Positions 1-9,655 of a stretch of DNA of 30,060 bases are shown in pieces (position 1 is the stretch's first letter; each line of letters opens with the position of its first letter). Below the pieces are notes generated by a model. It worked only from the letters and a program-made list of their open reading frames with translations. It had not been told where the DNA came from and searched no databases. This DNA is from Fidelibacterota bacterium. Its GTDB lineage: Bacteria > Fidelibacterota > UBA8477. The translations under genes were made by a program, and so were the position numbers. The stretch covers positions 1 through 30,060 of the forward strand of contig JAIPJR010000033.1 of the NCBI GenBank assembly GCA_021734045.1. Reading direction: 5' to 3'.

Positions 1-155
1 CGCATAATAAACAACAGGATGACATATGTCAACAGATGGGTGACAAATAAATGGTCTGTTTGTTCAAATTAGTTGCTCAGAGTGTTTTACCGCTTGATGA
101 TTAGATTAAGCTTAAACGCATTTCATCGAATGAACACGTGCAACCCGACCATTCC

Positions 156-1949
156 TCACAGGCTCACCACCAGATTCGCCTGAAAACTCCCCAATCTCAA
201 GTAGCCTTGGTTGGTTAAATCGTCTTCAATATCCCGGAAACCGTAGTAATAACTAAGTCTGACGGCGGCAGCATCGGTGAGTTTTACCTGAGCCGCCCCG
301 GTTAATCCGGCATTCAATTCATGCGTGGGTTCAAATCCCATCTCCTCATCGAAAATGGAAATCTCGCGCCCCACGCAAGCCGAAATCTGAGGGCCGATCA
401 GGAAAGAGAGCCACCGGGTGGGTGCAAAAGGCTTCAGGCCATACAGGTTCACATAATTATAGCGGTCGTGAATCCGGTATCGCATGGTGAACCAACCCAG
501 GGAATCCACATTAATAAAGCTGGAGCCCATTTGTGAGAATGAGAACCCAACGATGGTGGATGAAATTTTAGTCTCCAGCCCGATGGTATATCCACGCTCA
601 TACTGTGGATCCAGACGATCATCCGAGTCGAAATTCGTGGGATACATGCCGGAATAGCTAAGTCCGGTCACCAGCTCCACCGGTATCTCGGGAAGTAAGG
701 CGTCATATTTCCCGGACCCCTCGCGTGAACCCGGCCCCAGGTTATGCAGCGTGACCGTGAAGGCTTCGAATTCTGTGTTCGCTATCGGATCACTATCCGA
801 TCCGCTCGTCCACCGCGAGACATCATACCGCAGGGTGAGGTGACGGTTAATCATATCAAGCGCCGGCCAGGTGGCAAAACGCTGTAACAGCCTAATCATG
901 CCCCGTGAATTCAGACCATAGCCGGATTCATAAACGGGATTGTTAAAACCGGGAGCGCTTCGCTCGCCCTCACGATAGGTATAAGCGTCAAACAGCGTGA
1001 AGGATTTCCCGGCTGTAACCTCAACCGGGTTTTCATCATATTCACCCCGAAGGACATGATCGTAGATGTTAATATCTCCCAATCCGGACTGGTAGGTTAT
1101 GGGATCCCCCGGGTAACGGGGATTGGCGAGAATATCTGATGCCGCGTGTCCCCATTTGAAGGCAATCATTTGACCGTAGGAGGCGGTAATCAGTTCACCA
1201 GCCAGGGATATTCCTGCCCGGGCCAGGCGAGGAGAGGGATCTTCCGCTCCAAACTTGATGTTGTCACCCATATTCATGATACTGATACCCAATCCGGGAC
1301 GCAGTTTCAACAACGCACCCGGGTTCAGACGTTGTCTCCACTGTGCGGAGAGGAGAAATCCGCCATCATAAAAGGTATTATAGGCAGTTCCATTTATGCC
1401 GGGAGGCATGAATTCATCGTCAGCCAAATGTTGAACCACGCGCTTGCCGGAAAATCCGGCTGAAACATCCCACTGCACCGGTCCGATCTGCCGCGTATAG
1501 CGCCCGGCCAGAGTGTAGGCTTTTACCGAAAACCAGGTACTTGACGTTCCAATGACATTTCCCTTCGAATCTGTGCGGGTTTGTGTTCCGGCATCGAGAA
1601 AGGTTCTTTGGTGGTGCAACACCAGTTGAAATGGATATTTTTCAGGAATCAGACTGACCCCCAGGAATTTATAATCCAGTGACATATCACCAGCCAGACC
1701 AGGCGGCCAGCGGGTCTGATGCATGGTGCCATAGATACCTACACCCCGGGTCCCGTAAATTCCGTTCGCCGGATTAAAGTAAGCCGCATCCGGCTGATCA
1801 TAGGGTAAACCCACCCCCAGCTCGCCCATTCCATTCAACGACGATGAAGTAGGAATTAATAAAAAGACTCCACCCGTCGAGCTTTGTGAGAACGCGGAAG
1901 TGGTCAATATGGATGCCAAGGCCAAATAAATAAGCGTGCGTTTCATCAT
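156..1949 (-). CDS. Outer-membrane beta-barrel protein with signal peptide, family uncertain (PorV/PorQ-like start)
   Basis: About 597 residues when started at the ATG at 1949; a second ATG follows directly at 1946. The open frame extends upstream, but those residues do not look like a signal peptide. MMKRTLIYLALASILTTSAFSQ is a good Sec signal, with a likely cut after Ala-Phe-Ser. The mature start has GMGELGVGLP followed by AAYFNPANG, which resembles the 'GMGGA...A..NPAG' opening of PorV/PorQ and FadL-like barrels of FCB bacteria. The rest is made of alternating hydrophobic, aromatic-rich strands expected of a large barrel, ending in LVVSL rather than the usual Phe. Role inferred as an outer-membrane protein; no catalytic motif is visible. 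It is separated from the next minus-strand gene by a terminator, so it probably has its own promoter. Confidence 0.7.
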   Translation of the reverse strand: MMKRTLIYLALASILTTSAFSQSSTGGVFLLIPTSSSLNGMGELGVGLPYDQPDAAYFNPANGIYGTRGVGIYGTMHQTRWPPGLAGDMSLDYKFLGVSLIPEKYPFQLVLHHQRTFLDAGTQTRTDSKGNVIGTSSTWFSVKAYTLAGRYTRQIGPVQWDVSAGFSGKRVVQHLADDEFMPPGINGTAYNTFYDGGFLLSAQWRQRLNPGALLKLRPGLGISIMNMGDNIKFGAEDPSPRLARAGISLAGELITASYGQMIAFKWGHAASDILANPRYPGDPITYQSGLGDINIYDHVLRGEYDENPVEVTAGKSFTLFDAYTYREGERSAPGFNNPVYESGYGLNSRGMIRLLQRFATWPALDMINRHLTLRYDVSRWTSGSDSDPIANTEFEAFTVTLHNLGPGSREGSGKYDALLPEIPVELVTGLSYSGMYPTNFDSDDRLDPQYERGYTIGLETKISSTIVGFSFSQMGSSFINVDSLGWFTMRYRIHDRYNYVNLYGLKPFAPTRWLSFLIGPQISACVGREISIFDEEMGFEPTHELNAGLTGAAQVKLTDAAAVRLSYYYGFRDIEDDLTNQGYLRLGSFQANLVVSL

Positions 1950-2275
1950 GGTTTTATTCCCGTAAAGCGACGTTTCAGGAGATGTCCTCCAAACATAACA
2001 CAAAAACAGTGGTCAGTTATTCGTTAATCGATAAAGGTTAGGGAATGTATCGTGTATGTAAAAGTAAAAAGATGAGCGTGGCAACAATTGGATAAATCTA
2101 AAATCGCATGCATGTGTGCGCAGTGAAAGAATGGCAATGCGCGTGAAATTAAAAGCGGGACACCCGAAAGTGTCCCGCTTGTCATCTAGCACCCAAACTG
2201 AGGATTGGGGAGCTCGCTAGAAAAGGGCAACGCCTCAGATCTAACCCAACTTAAGATATCACCAGACGTTCCGGA
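1950..2275. other. Intergenic stretch with one terminator
   Basis: No gene is supported here. It holds the terminator of the upstream minus-strand pair (2153-2180) and must contain the promoter of the barrel gene that starts at 1949. The segment 2040-2150 is AT-rich with no convincing -35/-10 pair. Confidence 0.6.
2153..2180 (-). terminator. Rho-independent terminator of the barrel/lipoprotein operon
   Basis: Perfect 11-bp stem AAGCGGGACAC / GTGTCCCGCTT with a 6-base loop. Read on the minus strand it is followed by TTTTAATTT, so it terminates transcription arriving from the gene ending at 2276. Confidence 0.85.
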
Positions 2276-4144
2276 TTAAAAGTAAAGGCTCTGGGTCAGG
2301 CGAACGCCCATTCCGGAGGCGTTGGCGCCCATGCCATTAATCGCGGTTCCGTCAATTCCAAACTCATAGCGCTTGAAGTGCAGCCCAAAACCGCCACTCC
2401 AGGTGGTCTGTCCCATGAAGGAACTAATGCCGCCCCGAAATTCCACTGCCGGAACGGGGAAGAGTCCCACATACAATCCCAGACGCGGGTCTGTAGTCCA
2501 AGCCACACCGCCGGAAAACGACTGGCGGTAGGCGACCTGAAGCAAGACCTGTGGAATGGGTTGATACTGCGCCACCAGTGAAAGCTGTGCCGGAATGCTC
2601 ACACTGTGACTGCCTACGCCAATTACGGTTTCCTGTGGATTCAGCAGGGAATCGATGTAGGTGGAGTCGGAGCTGTTGTCCATCACTTCCACCACATCAT
2701 AGACCACGGCACTGGCGGTGAAGGTTTTTTCCGTCACATTGTCCCAGGTGAGTTTGGCGCCCAGGTTAGAAAGTGCCACCTGAACATCCACATGTTGCTT
2801 CAGCAGCGGATAGAGATTGAGACCGGCACCCAGATTGAGACCCATGCCGATGGAGCTGGGGAAATTACCCAAGTCCATTCCGTCGGTGTTGGGATCGGTA
2901 ATCAGCCCAATATTAGGATCGGTAAAGAATCCCCGGGCAGCCAGGCTCACTTCCACTGAATCCAGGCTCGTGGCAAGTGTGAATTCCTCCGATTCCACTC
3001 TGGCATACCCAAAACCGAAGAATATTCCCAGGCCGGCACCGGCACGCACATCCCCAATGGGGGTTGGGATGGTGCGACCGTAACCAATATTGGTCTGGGA
3101 GTAATTCAGTGTCTCAAAACTCAGCTCCAGATCGGTGAGCGAATTTTCACTTGTGAAATTGGACCAGGGCAGCATGAGCAGGTCGCCGGGCAGAACGCCA
3201 CGAACGGCCACATGCATCCCGGAGTTAATGCCCACCGGACCGATGCGCATACCCAAAATGGTGGGAAAGTCCACCAATGTCTGGATATCCAGGCTTTTCC
3301 CGGCCAGAATGCTGGTCATTTCTTCTTTGTCGGCTTCGGTGAGATACTGTCCCTGGAACCATTCCTTCACCCAGCCCGGCGTAAAGGCTGAGTTGTTCAG
3401 GCGAACCTGCAGCGGAACGAAGGGCATCGGTAAGACCATCGACCAGGCTGTGGCTGTTTCCTGTTCCAATGCCAGATGGGAGGGATTCTCCACGAAAGCT
3501 TCAAAATTCCGCAAATGACGATAGAGCACTTTGTCAAAGTTATTCCACACATATGGTTCCGAAACCGGTAGCGCTTCCGCTTCTTCGGAATCAGCCGCCA
3601 GAGCGGCCGCCTGGGCAGCAGCCATTGCTTCCGTCGCCAAACTATCCATGGCAGCGCTGACACTGTCCAGAGATGTGATTTCAGCGGTTGAATCATCCTG
3701 TTCCGGGACAAATTCACCACCCAGTACTGCACTAAACACGGCAAAAGGATTGCTCATTGACGCTTCACCCAACAGGTCACCGGTGGCCGGATCATACAGC
3801 GCCACCTGGTCTCCGTAGGTGTTGATGAGCAAAAACAGCTCTGCACCGGCGTCCCGGGCAGCAGTCAGATAGCACTCCAGTTCGTCACAATCTGCGGAAT
3901 CACCGGCGATAAAATCCAAGGCCTCCTCTGCGGTGATATCATCGTCTGCAAAATAGGCAGCATTCCACCGCATTCCGGAGGAGTCCTGTATAACAACGGC
4001 CACTTTTCGCGGTGCTTCCGCAGTTTCTGCGGAAATAACCTCCGCAGTTTCCATCTCCTGTGCCAGGAGTGACCGTCCCGGCAGTAAAATGAAGGCCACC
4101 AGCAGGGCTGTTGATGTCAGAAGATTCAAAATATCGCGCCTCAT
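2276..4144 (-). CDS. Outer-membrane protein with N-terminal periplasmic domain and C-terminal beta-barrel (possibly DUF5723-like)
   Basis: 622 residues. An N-terminal hydrophobic signal ends near Ala28-Gln29 (RSLLAQ). Residues about 45-150 form a small mixed domain with an acidic, Cys-containing patch (DCDELEC). Residues about 160-195 are a low-complexity Ala/Glu/Ser linker. The remainder alternates hydrophobic residues and ends in LTQSLYF, the terminal-Phe signature of outer-membrane barrels. Repeated phrases about a 'GMGLNLGAGLNLYPLL' strand fit the barrel. The start is the ATG at 4144, which overlaps the stop of the lipoprotein gene (ATGA), with a strong AGGAGG Shine-Dalgarno 6 bases upstream, so the pair is translationally coupled. 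This suggests the lipoprotein and barrel work as one envelope complex. The resemblance to DUF5723 is tentative. Confidence 0.7.
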   Translation of the reverse strand: MRRDILNLLTSTALLVAFILLPGRSLLAQEMETAEVISAETAEAPRKVAVVIQDSSGMRWNAAYFADDDITAEEALDFIAGDSADCDELECYLTAARDAGAELFLLINTYGDQVALYDPATGDLLGEASMSNPFAVFSAVLGGEFVPEQDDSTAEITSLDSVSAAMDSLATEAMAAAQAAALAADSEEAEALPVSEPYVWNNFDKVLYRHLRNFEAFVENPSHLALEQETATAWSMVLPMPFVPLQVRLNNSAFTPGWVKEWFQGQYLTEADKEEMTSILAGKSLDIQTLVDFPTILGMRIGPVGINSGMHVAVRGVLPGDLLMLPWSNFTSENSLTDLELSFETLNYSQTNIGYGRTIPTPIGDVRAGAGLGIFFGFGYARVESEEFTLATSLDSVEVSLAARGFFTDPNIGLITDPNTDGMDLGNFPSSIGMGLNLGAGLNLYPLLKQHVDVQVALSNLGAKLTWDNVTEKTFTASAVVYDVVEVMDNSSDSTYIDSLLNPQETVIGVGSHSVSIPAQLSLVAQYQPIPQVLLQVAYRQSFSGGVAWTTDPRLGLYVGLFPVPAVEFRGGISSFMGQTTWSGGFGLHFKRYEFGIDGTAINGMGANASGMGVRLTQSLYF

Positions 4145-7080
4145 GATGCACCTCCTTCTTCGCCGTTAATTCGGACTTTCGCCCGGCCGGAAAGCTTGAT
4201 TTCCATAGAGTCGGTTGAGAAGAAGCGCGATGGAATGGCGACGCCCGCCGAATCACGCTCGCCCATGAGAAAAACATTGTTCTTCAAGAAGGTGCGTTCC
4301 TGCAGCAGAGAAAGTTTGTCTGCCTGCAGGTCAATTTCCTGGTGGGATTCCTGACTCGGAGGTATCTCCAGCGTCAAGAGTGTATCCGGGACCCCGGTTG
4401 GTGGGTCATCGAACACGGTGGAGTCCGGTGAGGCCAGTACCGTAAGTTGCGCGCCGAATGCAAAACGGTTATTAATATCTACATACAGCGTAATACCCTG
4501 CAAATCTTCCGGCAGGCCGGCATCTACAGCCTCAGCATCCATCTTTAATTCCGTAGAATCACCCAGTACAAATGACATGGGAATGGAGATGACGAAATTG
4601 GCTTTGATGGAGTCATTGCTGGCGGCACTGCCCTGAGAGACACCATCGCCCACTGTGGCCAGGCCAAAGACGGTAATTTCATCCGGATGCAGGTTGATGA
4701 GATTGGTAGCCTGGTCCGCGGGAATCACCACATCAGAGCTGTCCGTGATATTCCAATTGCTCACACCGGCTGTAACGGTTTGACCGTCAGAGGCCGTTCC
4801 GATAATACTCAGGTCTAAAAAAACCGGAATGGAGATCTGCGAATCAAAAGCCAGCGTCATATCCACACGGGAGAAGTTGAAATCATCCAATTCGTCCGGC
4901 ATGCCGGAAAGTTCCTGGCGGATGGTATCAATTTCCACTTCAATCGGTGCTACAATACCGTCAATCTGATCAAAGGAGAGGTTGGCAATGTTCATGTTAA
5001 TGGCGATGGAGTCTTCCAGACTCAGCGTCATAGCCACATCGCTGGGGATGGAGATTCGTGATTTGTAATGAATCACCTGTTCATCCAGCGGAAGTTGAAT
5101 TTCGTAACCCGCCAGATCAAAGGTGCTGTCCTGCGGAGCCGAATCCTGCCCGATCTCCAGAACACCCTGGAAAGGCTGGCCATTCTTCACGATTTCATTG
5201 ATGGTAAACCGCGAACGCGCCTGCACACCGATGTAATTGCGAATCGTCAGTTTCAGGTCGCCCCGGTTAATCAGCGCATTTTCCACCTTGGTGTCATTGT
5301 TCAGCGCTACAACATTGGAATCGACAATGGCATCCTGGGTGAAATAGCCTTCAATCTCGCTGAAAGTGAGCGTGGAGACATTGATCTCTACGATAATGGA
5401 ATCCAGCAGATTATAGGTACCCAGTTCGCCCTCCGGCGTCACCACGTGGGCGCTGTAATACAGGGTCTGATCGTTTTGAGGCATCTGAAGGGCATGGTTG
5501 GCCAGGTCGATATTCAGGAGATTATCACCCGGATCCAGATTCACGCCTTCAACCCGCAATGTGTCACCATTTGAATCGAAGATTTCGTTGATCTGGAGGG
5601 TCAATTGCGGCGTTCCGCCCAAGGTTTCATTAATGCCATTGTAGATATTGATATTCAGTCCACCCGAGGCGATATCTGCCCGCAGGATTTCCGAGTCTGA
5701 GGTGACGGGAATGTCACCGTCAATTGTCTTGTCCTGCGATTCGATGATTCCGCGAATGGTAGAGAATACAATATCTTCACCCGGATTGGCTCCGTAAAGT
5801 GACAAGCTCACTTCGATACTGTCCGTGTCGGTTATTTCCACAAAATTGGGATCCGTGGAGATGGTTTCCACATGATAACTGTAATCCACCTGCTGCGAAG
5901 CCAGCGTCATCACCATAACATGATTTGTCAGGCTGTAAATTTCATTGGCAGTAGAATTCGCATCCAGCGGAATGGTCTGCTCAAAGACGCTGCCACCCGG
6001 ATCTTCCAGCGAAGAGACAGTAATGACAAGGTTGGCGGACACGCTCATGTTGTTGATAATGTCCACCGCCATATTGCCGCGCTTGATTCTGGCCCGCTCA
6101 ACTTTATTGGTTGAGTCGCTCAATTCAATACTGCTGACTTCATCAATTTCCTGAGTGGGCACGACCGCTTCGGCCGTGGAAACCTGTAGATTGCTGGCGG
6201 CGATATTCACCACAAAGCTGGAGTTCCGAACCTCATCGGACATGGTAATATCCTGTTGCTGGGAGCCATAAGAATAACCTGAAATTTTCACGAAAATATT
6301 CCCAGGCAGGGTCATCCCGGTGAGGTCCAGCACCTGCGTGTCCTCTGTACCGGTGGGAATCAAGGCATTCCAGGTAACGCTGGCGCCGGGAATGTCCACG
6401 GTATCATTTGCCACCACTTCCTGAAGCTGCAGATCCACCGGCCGACCCAGGTCAATGGCCATGTCATTGGCAATCGAAATGTCCAGCTGTCCACCCACAA
6501 AGGTAGCGCTCTGGAAATCACTGAAGGTGAAGGGCTTTACAATAGCCGGGATGGGCGCGGAGGGAATGGAATCTGTTGTATTGTCAGGAATGTCATTCAC
6601 CGCTGGTGCGATTTCCCGCAGTGTAAACGGGTCCGTGGAAGTTGGCGCAATGTCGTCCAACTCGATGGTGCCTACCCGGGAGACAATGCTCTTTTCGATG
6701 GGATTTACACCCACTTCATCAAAAGCCACCGATTTGGTGGTTTGGGTGCCATCCACAGTGACATTATCCACTGTTTGGGAGAAGTTTTTGTTGATATCGC
6801 CAATGGTAAGCTGATCACCAACTTCAACCGGCTCCACATCAATGGTGTCTTTGTAAACAAATAATTCGGTGCCGGCCGGCAGCGGATTGCCAAACTCATC
6901 CACGGCCTGACGCTTGATTTCCGGCTGATCCAGGAGTTCATCAGTGTTCACCACCTGTTTGGTCAGCGGAAATTCCATGGTAAAGTCCCAGGATGGCATT
7001 TCCGGCTTGAACATGAGGTCTGTACATGCGGCCAGAAAAAGTGCACCTGATAGGACTAAAAATATCCGATTGCGTTTCAT
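4141..7080 (-). CDS. Large lipoprotein made of tandem beta-sandwich-like repeats
   Basis: 979 residues. MKRNRIFLVLSGALFLAACT is a lipoprotein signal with lipobox LAAC (Cys19). After a unique segment (20-185) there is a recurring unit. Each unit opens with a phrase like 'A-x-I-x-R-G-x-L-x-x-x-I-x-N' at residues about 189, 327, 465, 599 and 734, with a partial sixth at about 860. Each closes with 'DSI-x-V-x-(I/L)' and a '(F/I)-x-x-I-x-G' phrase near 443, 575 and 705. Spacing is 134-138 residues, so the protein is a string of about five to six similar beta-rich domains. No enzyme motif is visible. It is followed without a gap by a barrel protein (ATGA overlap), so a cell-surface or periplasm-spanning adaptor is plausible. 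The family is not recognised by name. Confidence 0.75.
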   Translation of the reverse strand: MKRNRIFLVLSGALFLAACTDLMFKPEMPSWDFTMEFPLTKQVVNTDELLDQPEIKRQAVDEFGNPLPAGTELFVYKDTIDVEPVEVGDQLTIGDINKNFSQTVDNVTVDGTQTTKSVAFDEVGVNPIEKSIVSRVGTIELDDIAPTSTDPFTLREIAPAVNDIPDNTTDSIPSAPIPAIVKPFTFSDFQSATFVGGQLDISIANDMAIDLGRPVDLQLQEVVANDTVDIPGASVTWNALIPTGTEDTQVLDLTGMTLPGNIFVKISGYSYGSQQQDITMSDEVRNSSFVVNIAASNLQVSTAEAVVPTQEIDEVSSIELSDSTNKVERARIKRGNMAVDIINNMSVSANLVITVSSLEDPGGSVFEQTIPLDANSTANEIYSLTNHVMVMTLASQQVDYSYHVETISTDPNFVEITDTDSIEVSLSLYGANPGEDIVFSTIRGIIESQDKTIDGDIPVTSDSEILRADIASGGLNINIYNGINETLGGTPQLTLQINEIFDSNGDTLRVEGVNLDPGDNLLNIDLANHALQMPQNDQTLYYSAHVVTPEGELGTYNLLDSIIVEINVSTLTFSEIEGYFTQDAIVDSNVVALNNDTKVENALINRGDLKLTIRNYIGVQARSRFTINEIVKNGQPFQGVLEIGQDSAPQDSTFDLAGYEIQLPLDEQVIHYKSRISIPSDVAMTLSLEDSIAINMNIANLSFDQIDGIVAPIEVEIDTIRQELSGMPDELDDFNFSRVDMTLAFDSQISIPVFLDLSIIGTASDGQTVTAGVSNWNITDSSDVVIPADQATNLINLHPDEITVFGLATVGDGVSQGSAASNDSIKANFVISIPMSFVLGDSTELKMDAEAVDAGLPEDLQGITLYVDINNRFAFGAQLTVLASPDSTVFDDPPTGVPDTLLTLEIPPSQESHQEIDLQADKLSLLQERTFLKNNVFLMGERDSAGVAIPSRFFSTDSMEIKLSGRAKVRINGEEGGAS

Positions 7081-7403
7081 AAATGTCCTTCGTTCAAATA
7101 TGCTTATTCAATGTCGTTTGCCATTTTATGCGGGCGAAAATCCATCCCCGCCGACGGTTACCCGTCTGAATTGGGCATAGTATAATCTAAATAGTAAAAG
7201 ATGCCACTTGTCCTGCATCAATATATCTAAGGTTAATTCCATCCGGATTCATTCGGAAAAAATCACACATTTGCCTTATTCTGTCTTATTTTTCCACAAC
7301 TTTGAACCAGGCGTGACCTGAGAGAAAGCATCAGCAGGTGCGACAGGTCACAGGAGAAAGGTAACCTGTTGAAATTTAAGTAAAGTATAAGCGGAGAGGC
7401 GCG
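7081..7403. other. Divergent intergenic region between lipoprotein operon and lemA
   Basis: 323 bases without a gene, holding promoters for both directions. A candidate minus-strand promoter lies at 7179-7207. Just before lemA there is an imperfect inverted repeat ACAGGT (7343-7348) / ACCTGT (7364-7369) that could be an operator or leader hairpin. The lemA ribosome binding site is GGAGAGG, close to the ATG. Confidence 0.5.
7179..7207 (-). promoter_or_regulatory. Candidate sigma70-like promoter for the lipoprotein/barrel operon
   Basis: On the minus strand GTGGCA (-35, 4 of 6 matches to TTGACA), a 17-base spacer and TATACT (-10). The leader to the ATG at 7080 would be about 90 bases. Pattern match only. 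Confidence 0.35.
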
Positions 7404-7994
7404 ATGAAAAAATCAACAACGATTTGGATTATTGTGGCGGTGGTGGTGGTGCTCTTTCTTTTCAGTATTGTGGGAAAGTATAATGCATTTGTCACCCAGG
7501 AGGAGAACGTGAAAACCGCTTGGTCACAGGTGGAAAATGTCTACCAGCGAAGGGCGGATCTCATTCCCAATCTGGTCAATACGGTGAAGGGCTATGCGGA
7601 GCACGAGCAGGAAACCTTTCTGGCGGTGACTGAAGCCCGTGCCAAGGTCAACAATATCAACCTGGAAGGGATTACGGATAATCCCCAGGCGCTGCAGAAT
7701 TTCCAGCAGGCGCAGGGACAGCTATCCGGAGCCTTAAGCCGGTTGATGGTTGTAATGGAGCGCTACCCTGACCTGAAAGCAAACCAGAACTTCCTGGATC
7801 TGCAATCACAGTTGGAGGGTACTGAAAACCGCATCGCCATAGAGCGTCGGCGCTATAATGAAGCCGCCCGGGCGTTCAATACATTGATCCGGAAATTCCC
7901 CAACACCATGTACGCCGGCATGTTCGGCTTTGAATCCAAAGCCTATTTCGAAGCACAAGCCGGAGCGGAAACGGCACCGAAGGTGGAATTCTGA
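7404..7994 (+). CDS. lemA: LemA family membrane protein
   Basis: 196 residues, the usual LemA length. One N-terminal transmembrane segment (about 8-25) is followed by the diagnostic LemA stretch YNAFVTQEENVKTAWSQVEN and then Q-R-R-A-D-L-I-P-N-L-V-N-T-V-K. The rest is a helical-bundle domain with RYNEAARAFNTLIRKFP near 150. LemA proteins are anchored in the cytoplasmic membrane; their biochemical role is not established. The gene lies 14 bases upstream of a TPM-domain gene, the standard LemA-TPM pairing seen across bacteria, which supports both calls. Translation starts at the ATG with GGAGAGG just upstream. Confidence 0.95.
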   Translation: MKKSTTIWIIVAVVVVLFLFSIVGKYNAFVTQEENVKTAWSQVENVYQRRADLIPNLVNTVKGYAEHEQETFLAVTEARAKVNNINLEGITDNPQALQNFQQAQGQLSGALSRLMVVMERYPDLKANQNFLDLQSQLEGTENRIAIERRRYNEAARAFNTLIRKFPNTMYAGMFGFESKAYFEAQAGAETAPKVEF

Positions 7995-8008
7995 TCATTA
8001 CATCTCAC

Positions 8009-8770
8009 ATGATATCTCGACTGAATAACAAACGAAGCCGGCTGGCCACCATTTTCCTGGTGATCCTGCTGGTATCATCGGGACTGATAGCGGCGGAGGA
8101 TGAGCTATTTCCCGCCACGATTAACCGGTACGTGAATGACTGGGCCGGCCTCATGACCACACGCCAGGCTCAGCAGCTGGAGATGCAACTCCGCCAGTTC
8201 GAAAATGCCACATCCAACCAGTTCGTGGTGGCCACCTTTCCCTCTTTGAAGGGGCAAAACCTGGAAGATGTATCCATCCGTATGTATGAAGCGTGGCGGT
8301 TGGGACAAAAGGGCCGGGACAATGGTGTGTTACTCACGGTGTGGAAGGCGGAGCGGAAAATCAGAATTGAAGTGGGGTACGGCTTGGAGCCTGTTCTCAC
8401 AGACGCCCTCTCCGGGCGAATTATCCGTGATGAAATGGCTCCTTCCTTTCGCCGGGGAGATTTTTACGGCGGCATCATCCACGGTGTGAAAGCTATTATG
8501 GCCGCCACCCGGGGTGAATACACGGGACAAGGATCACGAGCTCGTGGAAAAGATGATGGCGGCGGGATTGCCGGCCTGCTCTTTCCTCTGCTGTTCTTTT
8601 TCCTGCTGTTTGGCCGGCGTCGCGGTGCGCTGGGTGGTTTTCTGTTAGGAAGCATGCTGGGCTCTGCAATGGGTGGTCGCCGAGGCGGATTTGGTGGTGG
8701 CGGCGGTTTCGGCGGGTTTTCCGGCGGCGGTGGTTTCGGTGGTGGCGGTGGCGCTTCTGGTGGCTGGTAG
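8009..8770 (+). CDS. TPM domain protein (YgcG type) with Gly-rich C-terminal tail
   Basis: 253 residues. A signal or anchor segment (about 10-28) precedes a TPM domain (about 32-160) with the typical VNDWAGLMTTRQAQQLE start and the core phrases DNGVLLTVWKAERKIRIEVGYGLEPVLTD and GDFYGGIIHGVKAI in pieces. A second hydrophobic segment (about 188-204) is followed by a tail made almost only of Gly, Phe, Ser and Arg, ending ASGGW. This matches YgcG-like proteins: a periplasmic TPM domain anchored by a C-terminal helix. TPM domains have been linked to acid phosphatase activity in plants and to photosystem repair, but the bacterial role is unknown. It is co-transcribed with lemA. Confidence 0.92.
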   Translation: MISRLNNKRSRLATIFLVILLVSSGLIAAEDELFPATINRYVNDWAGLMTTRQAQQLEMQLRQFENATSNQFVVATFPSLKGQNLEDVSIRMYEAWRLGQKGRDNGVLLTVWKAERKIRIEVGYGLEPVLTDALSGRIIRDEMAPSFRRGDFYGGIIHGVKAIMAATRGEYTGQGSRARGKDDGGGIAGLLFPLLFFFLLFGRRRGALGGFLLGSMLGSAMGGRRGGFGGGGGFGGFSGGGGFGGGGGASGGW

Positions 8771-8806
8771 CCGCACCGGGCTATGTTGAATAAGCGTCAG
8801 TAATTC

Positions 8807-9655
8807 ATGACCAACGCGTTTCCATTCGGGAAAGAATACCGGGCAGAACATTGGGGCACACGGGGAAATCCGGGACTCCATTTCCTCCATGCCAACAGCT
8901 ACTGCGCCGGGATGTACGCGCCCTTTTTACAGCCGCTTTTTCCTGACTACGACATTCATGCTTTGGAAATTCCAGGTCATGGCCGCTCGGCGTGGTCCGG
9001 CAAAATGGAACGCTGGTCTGATCTGGCGGATTATTTAATAGCGTTTCTGGATAATGCTGATGTAGCCAAACCGCTCATCGGTATGGGGCATTCCATCGGG
9101 GGCGTAGCCACGCTGATAGCGGCGGTGCAGCGGCCTGATCTATTCAAAAAGCTGGTGCTGCTGGATCCGGTCTTACTGCCACCCAAAATGCTTTTTATGA
9201 TTCGACTGGCAAACCTGGTTCATTATCAGTACAGCACGCCACTCATTAAAAGCGCGCACCGACGTCGGCGTCACTTTCCCTCCCGTAAAGCGGCCCGGGC
9301 ACAGTATGAGAAGAAACGCGCCTTCAAGCGGGGAGAACCGGAATTTTTGGATGCCTATGTGGAATGCGGATTCCAGCCGGCAAAAGATGGTGGTGTAGAG
9401 CTCAGCTGTTCGCCGGAATTGGAAATCAGTATTTACCGCTCTATTCCCACAGACGCTTGGCGGTATGTTCAAAGGTTGAAAACGCCCACGCTCATATTGG
9501 GGGGCGAGTACACGGACACGCTACTGCCACCATCCCGAAAAAAACTGGCCCGTTACACGCCGCTCATCCTCACCAAAACCGTTCCGGGCGGGCACCTCTT
9601 CCCCTTTGAACACCCGGCAGAAGCAATGCAACCGATTAAGGAGTTTTTACAATGA
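8807..9655 (+). CDS. Alpha/beta hydrolase
   Basis: 282 residues, cytoplasmic, no signal peptide. Oxyanion-loop phrase FLHANSYCAGMYAPFLQPLF (26-45) is followed by EIPGHGRSAW and the nucleophile elbow G-H-S-I-G-G with Ser96. The likely acid is Asp237 or Glu234 in LGGEYTD, and the catalytic His is His263 in GGHLFPFEHP. These are the complete triad of the alpha/beta hydrolase fold; the cap region (about 125-205) is basic and rich in Arg and Lys. Substrate cannot be told from sequence. It overlaps the next gene by ATGA, so the two are translated together. The Shine-Dalgarno upstream of the ATG is weak. It sits within a plus-strand run starting at lemA. Confidence 0.88.
   Translation: MTNAFPFGKEYRAEHWGTRGNPGLHFLHANSYCAGMYAPFLQPLFPDYDIHALEIPGHGRSAWSGKMERWSDLADYLIAFLDNADVAKPLIGMGHSIGGVATLIAAVQRPDLFKKLVLLDPVLLPPKMLFMIRLANLVHYQYSTPLIKSAHRRRRHFPSRKAARAQYEKKRAFKRGEPEFLDAYVECGFQPAKDGGVELSCSPELEISIYRSIPTDAWRYVQRLKTPTLILGGEYTDTLLPPSRKKLARYTPLILTKTVPGGHLFPFEHPAEAMQPIKEFLQ

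Noticed and set aside
5068-5574. Plus-strand frame of 168 codons
   Set aside because: Antisense to the repeat-rich lipoprotein gene; no domain or ribosome site.
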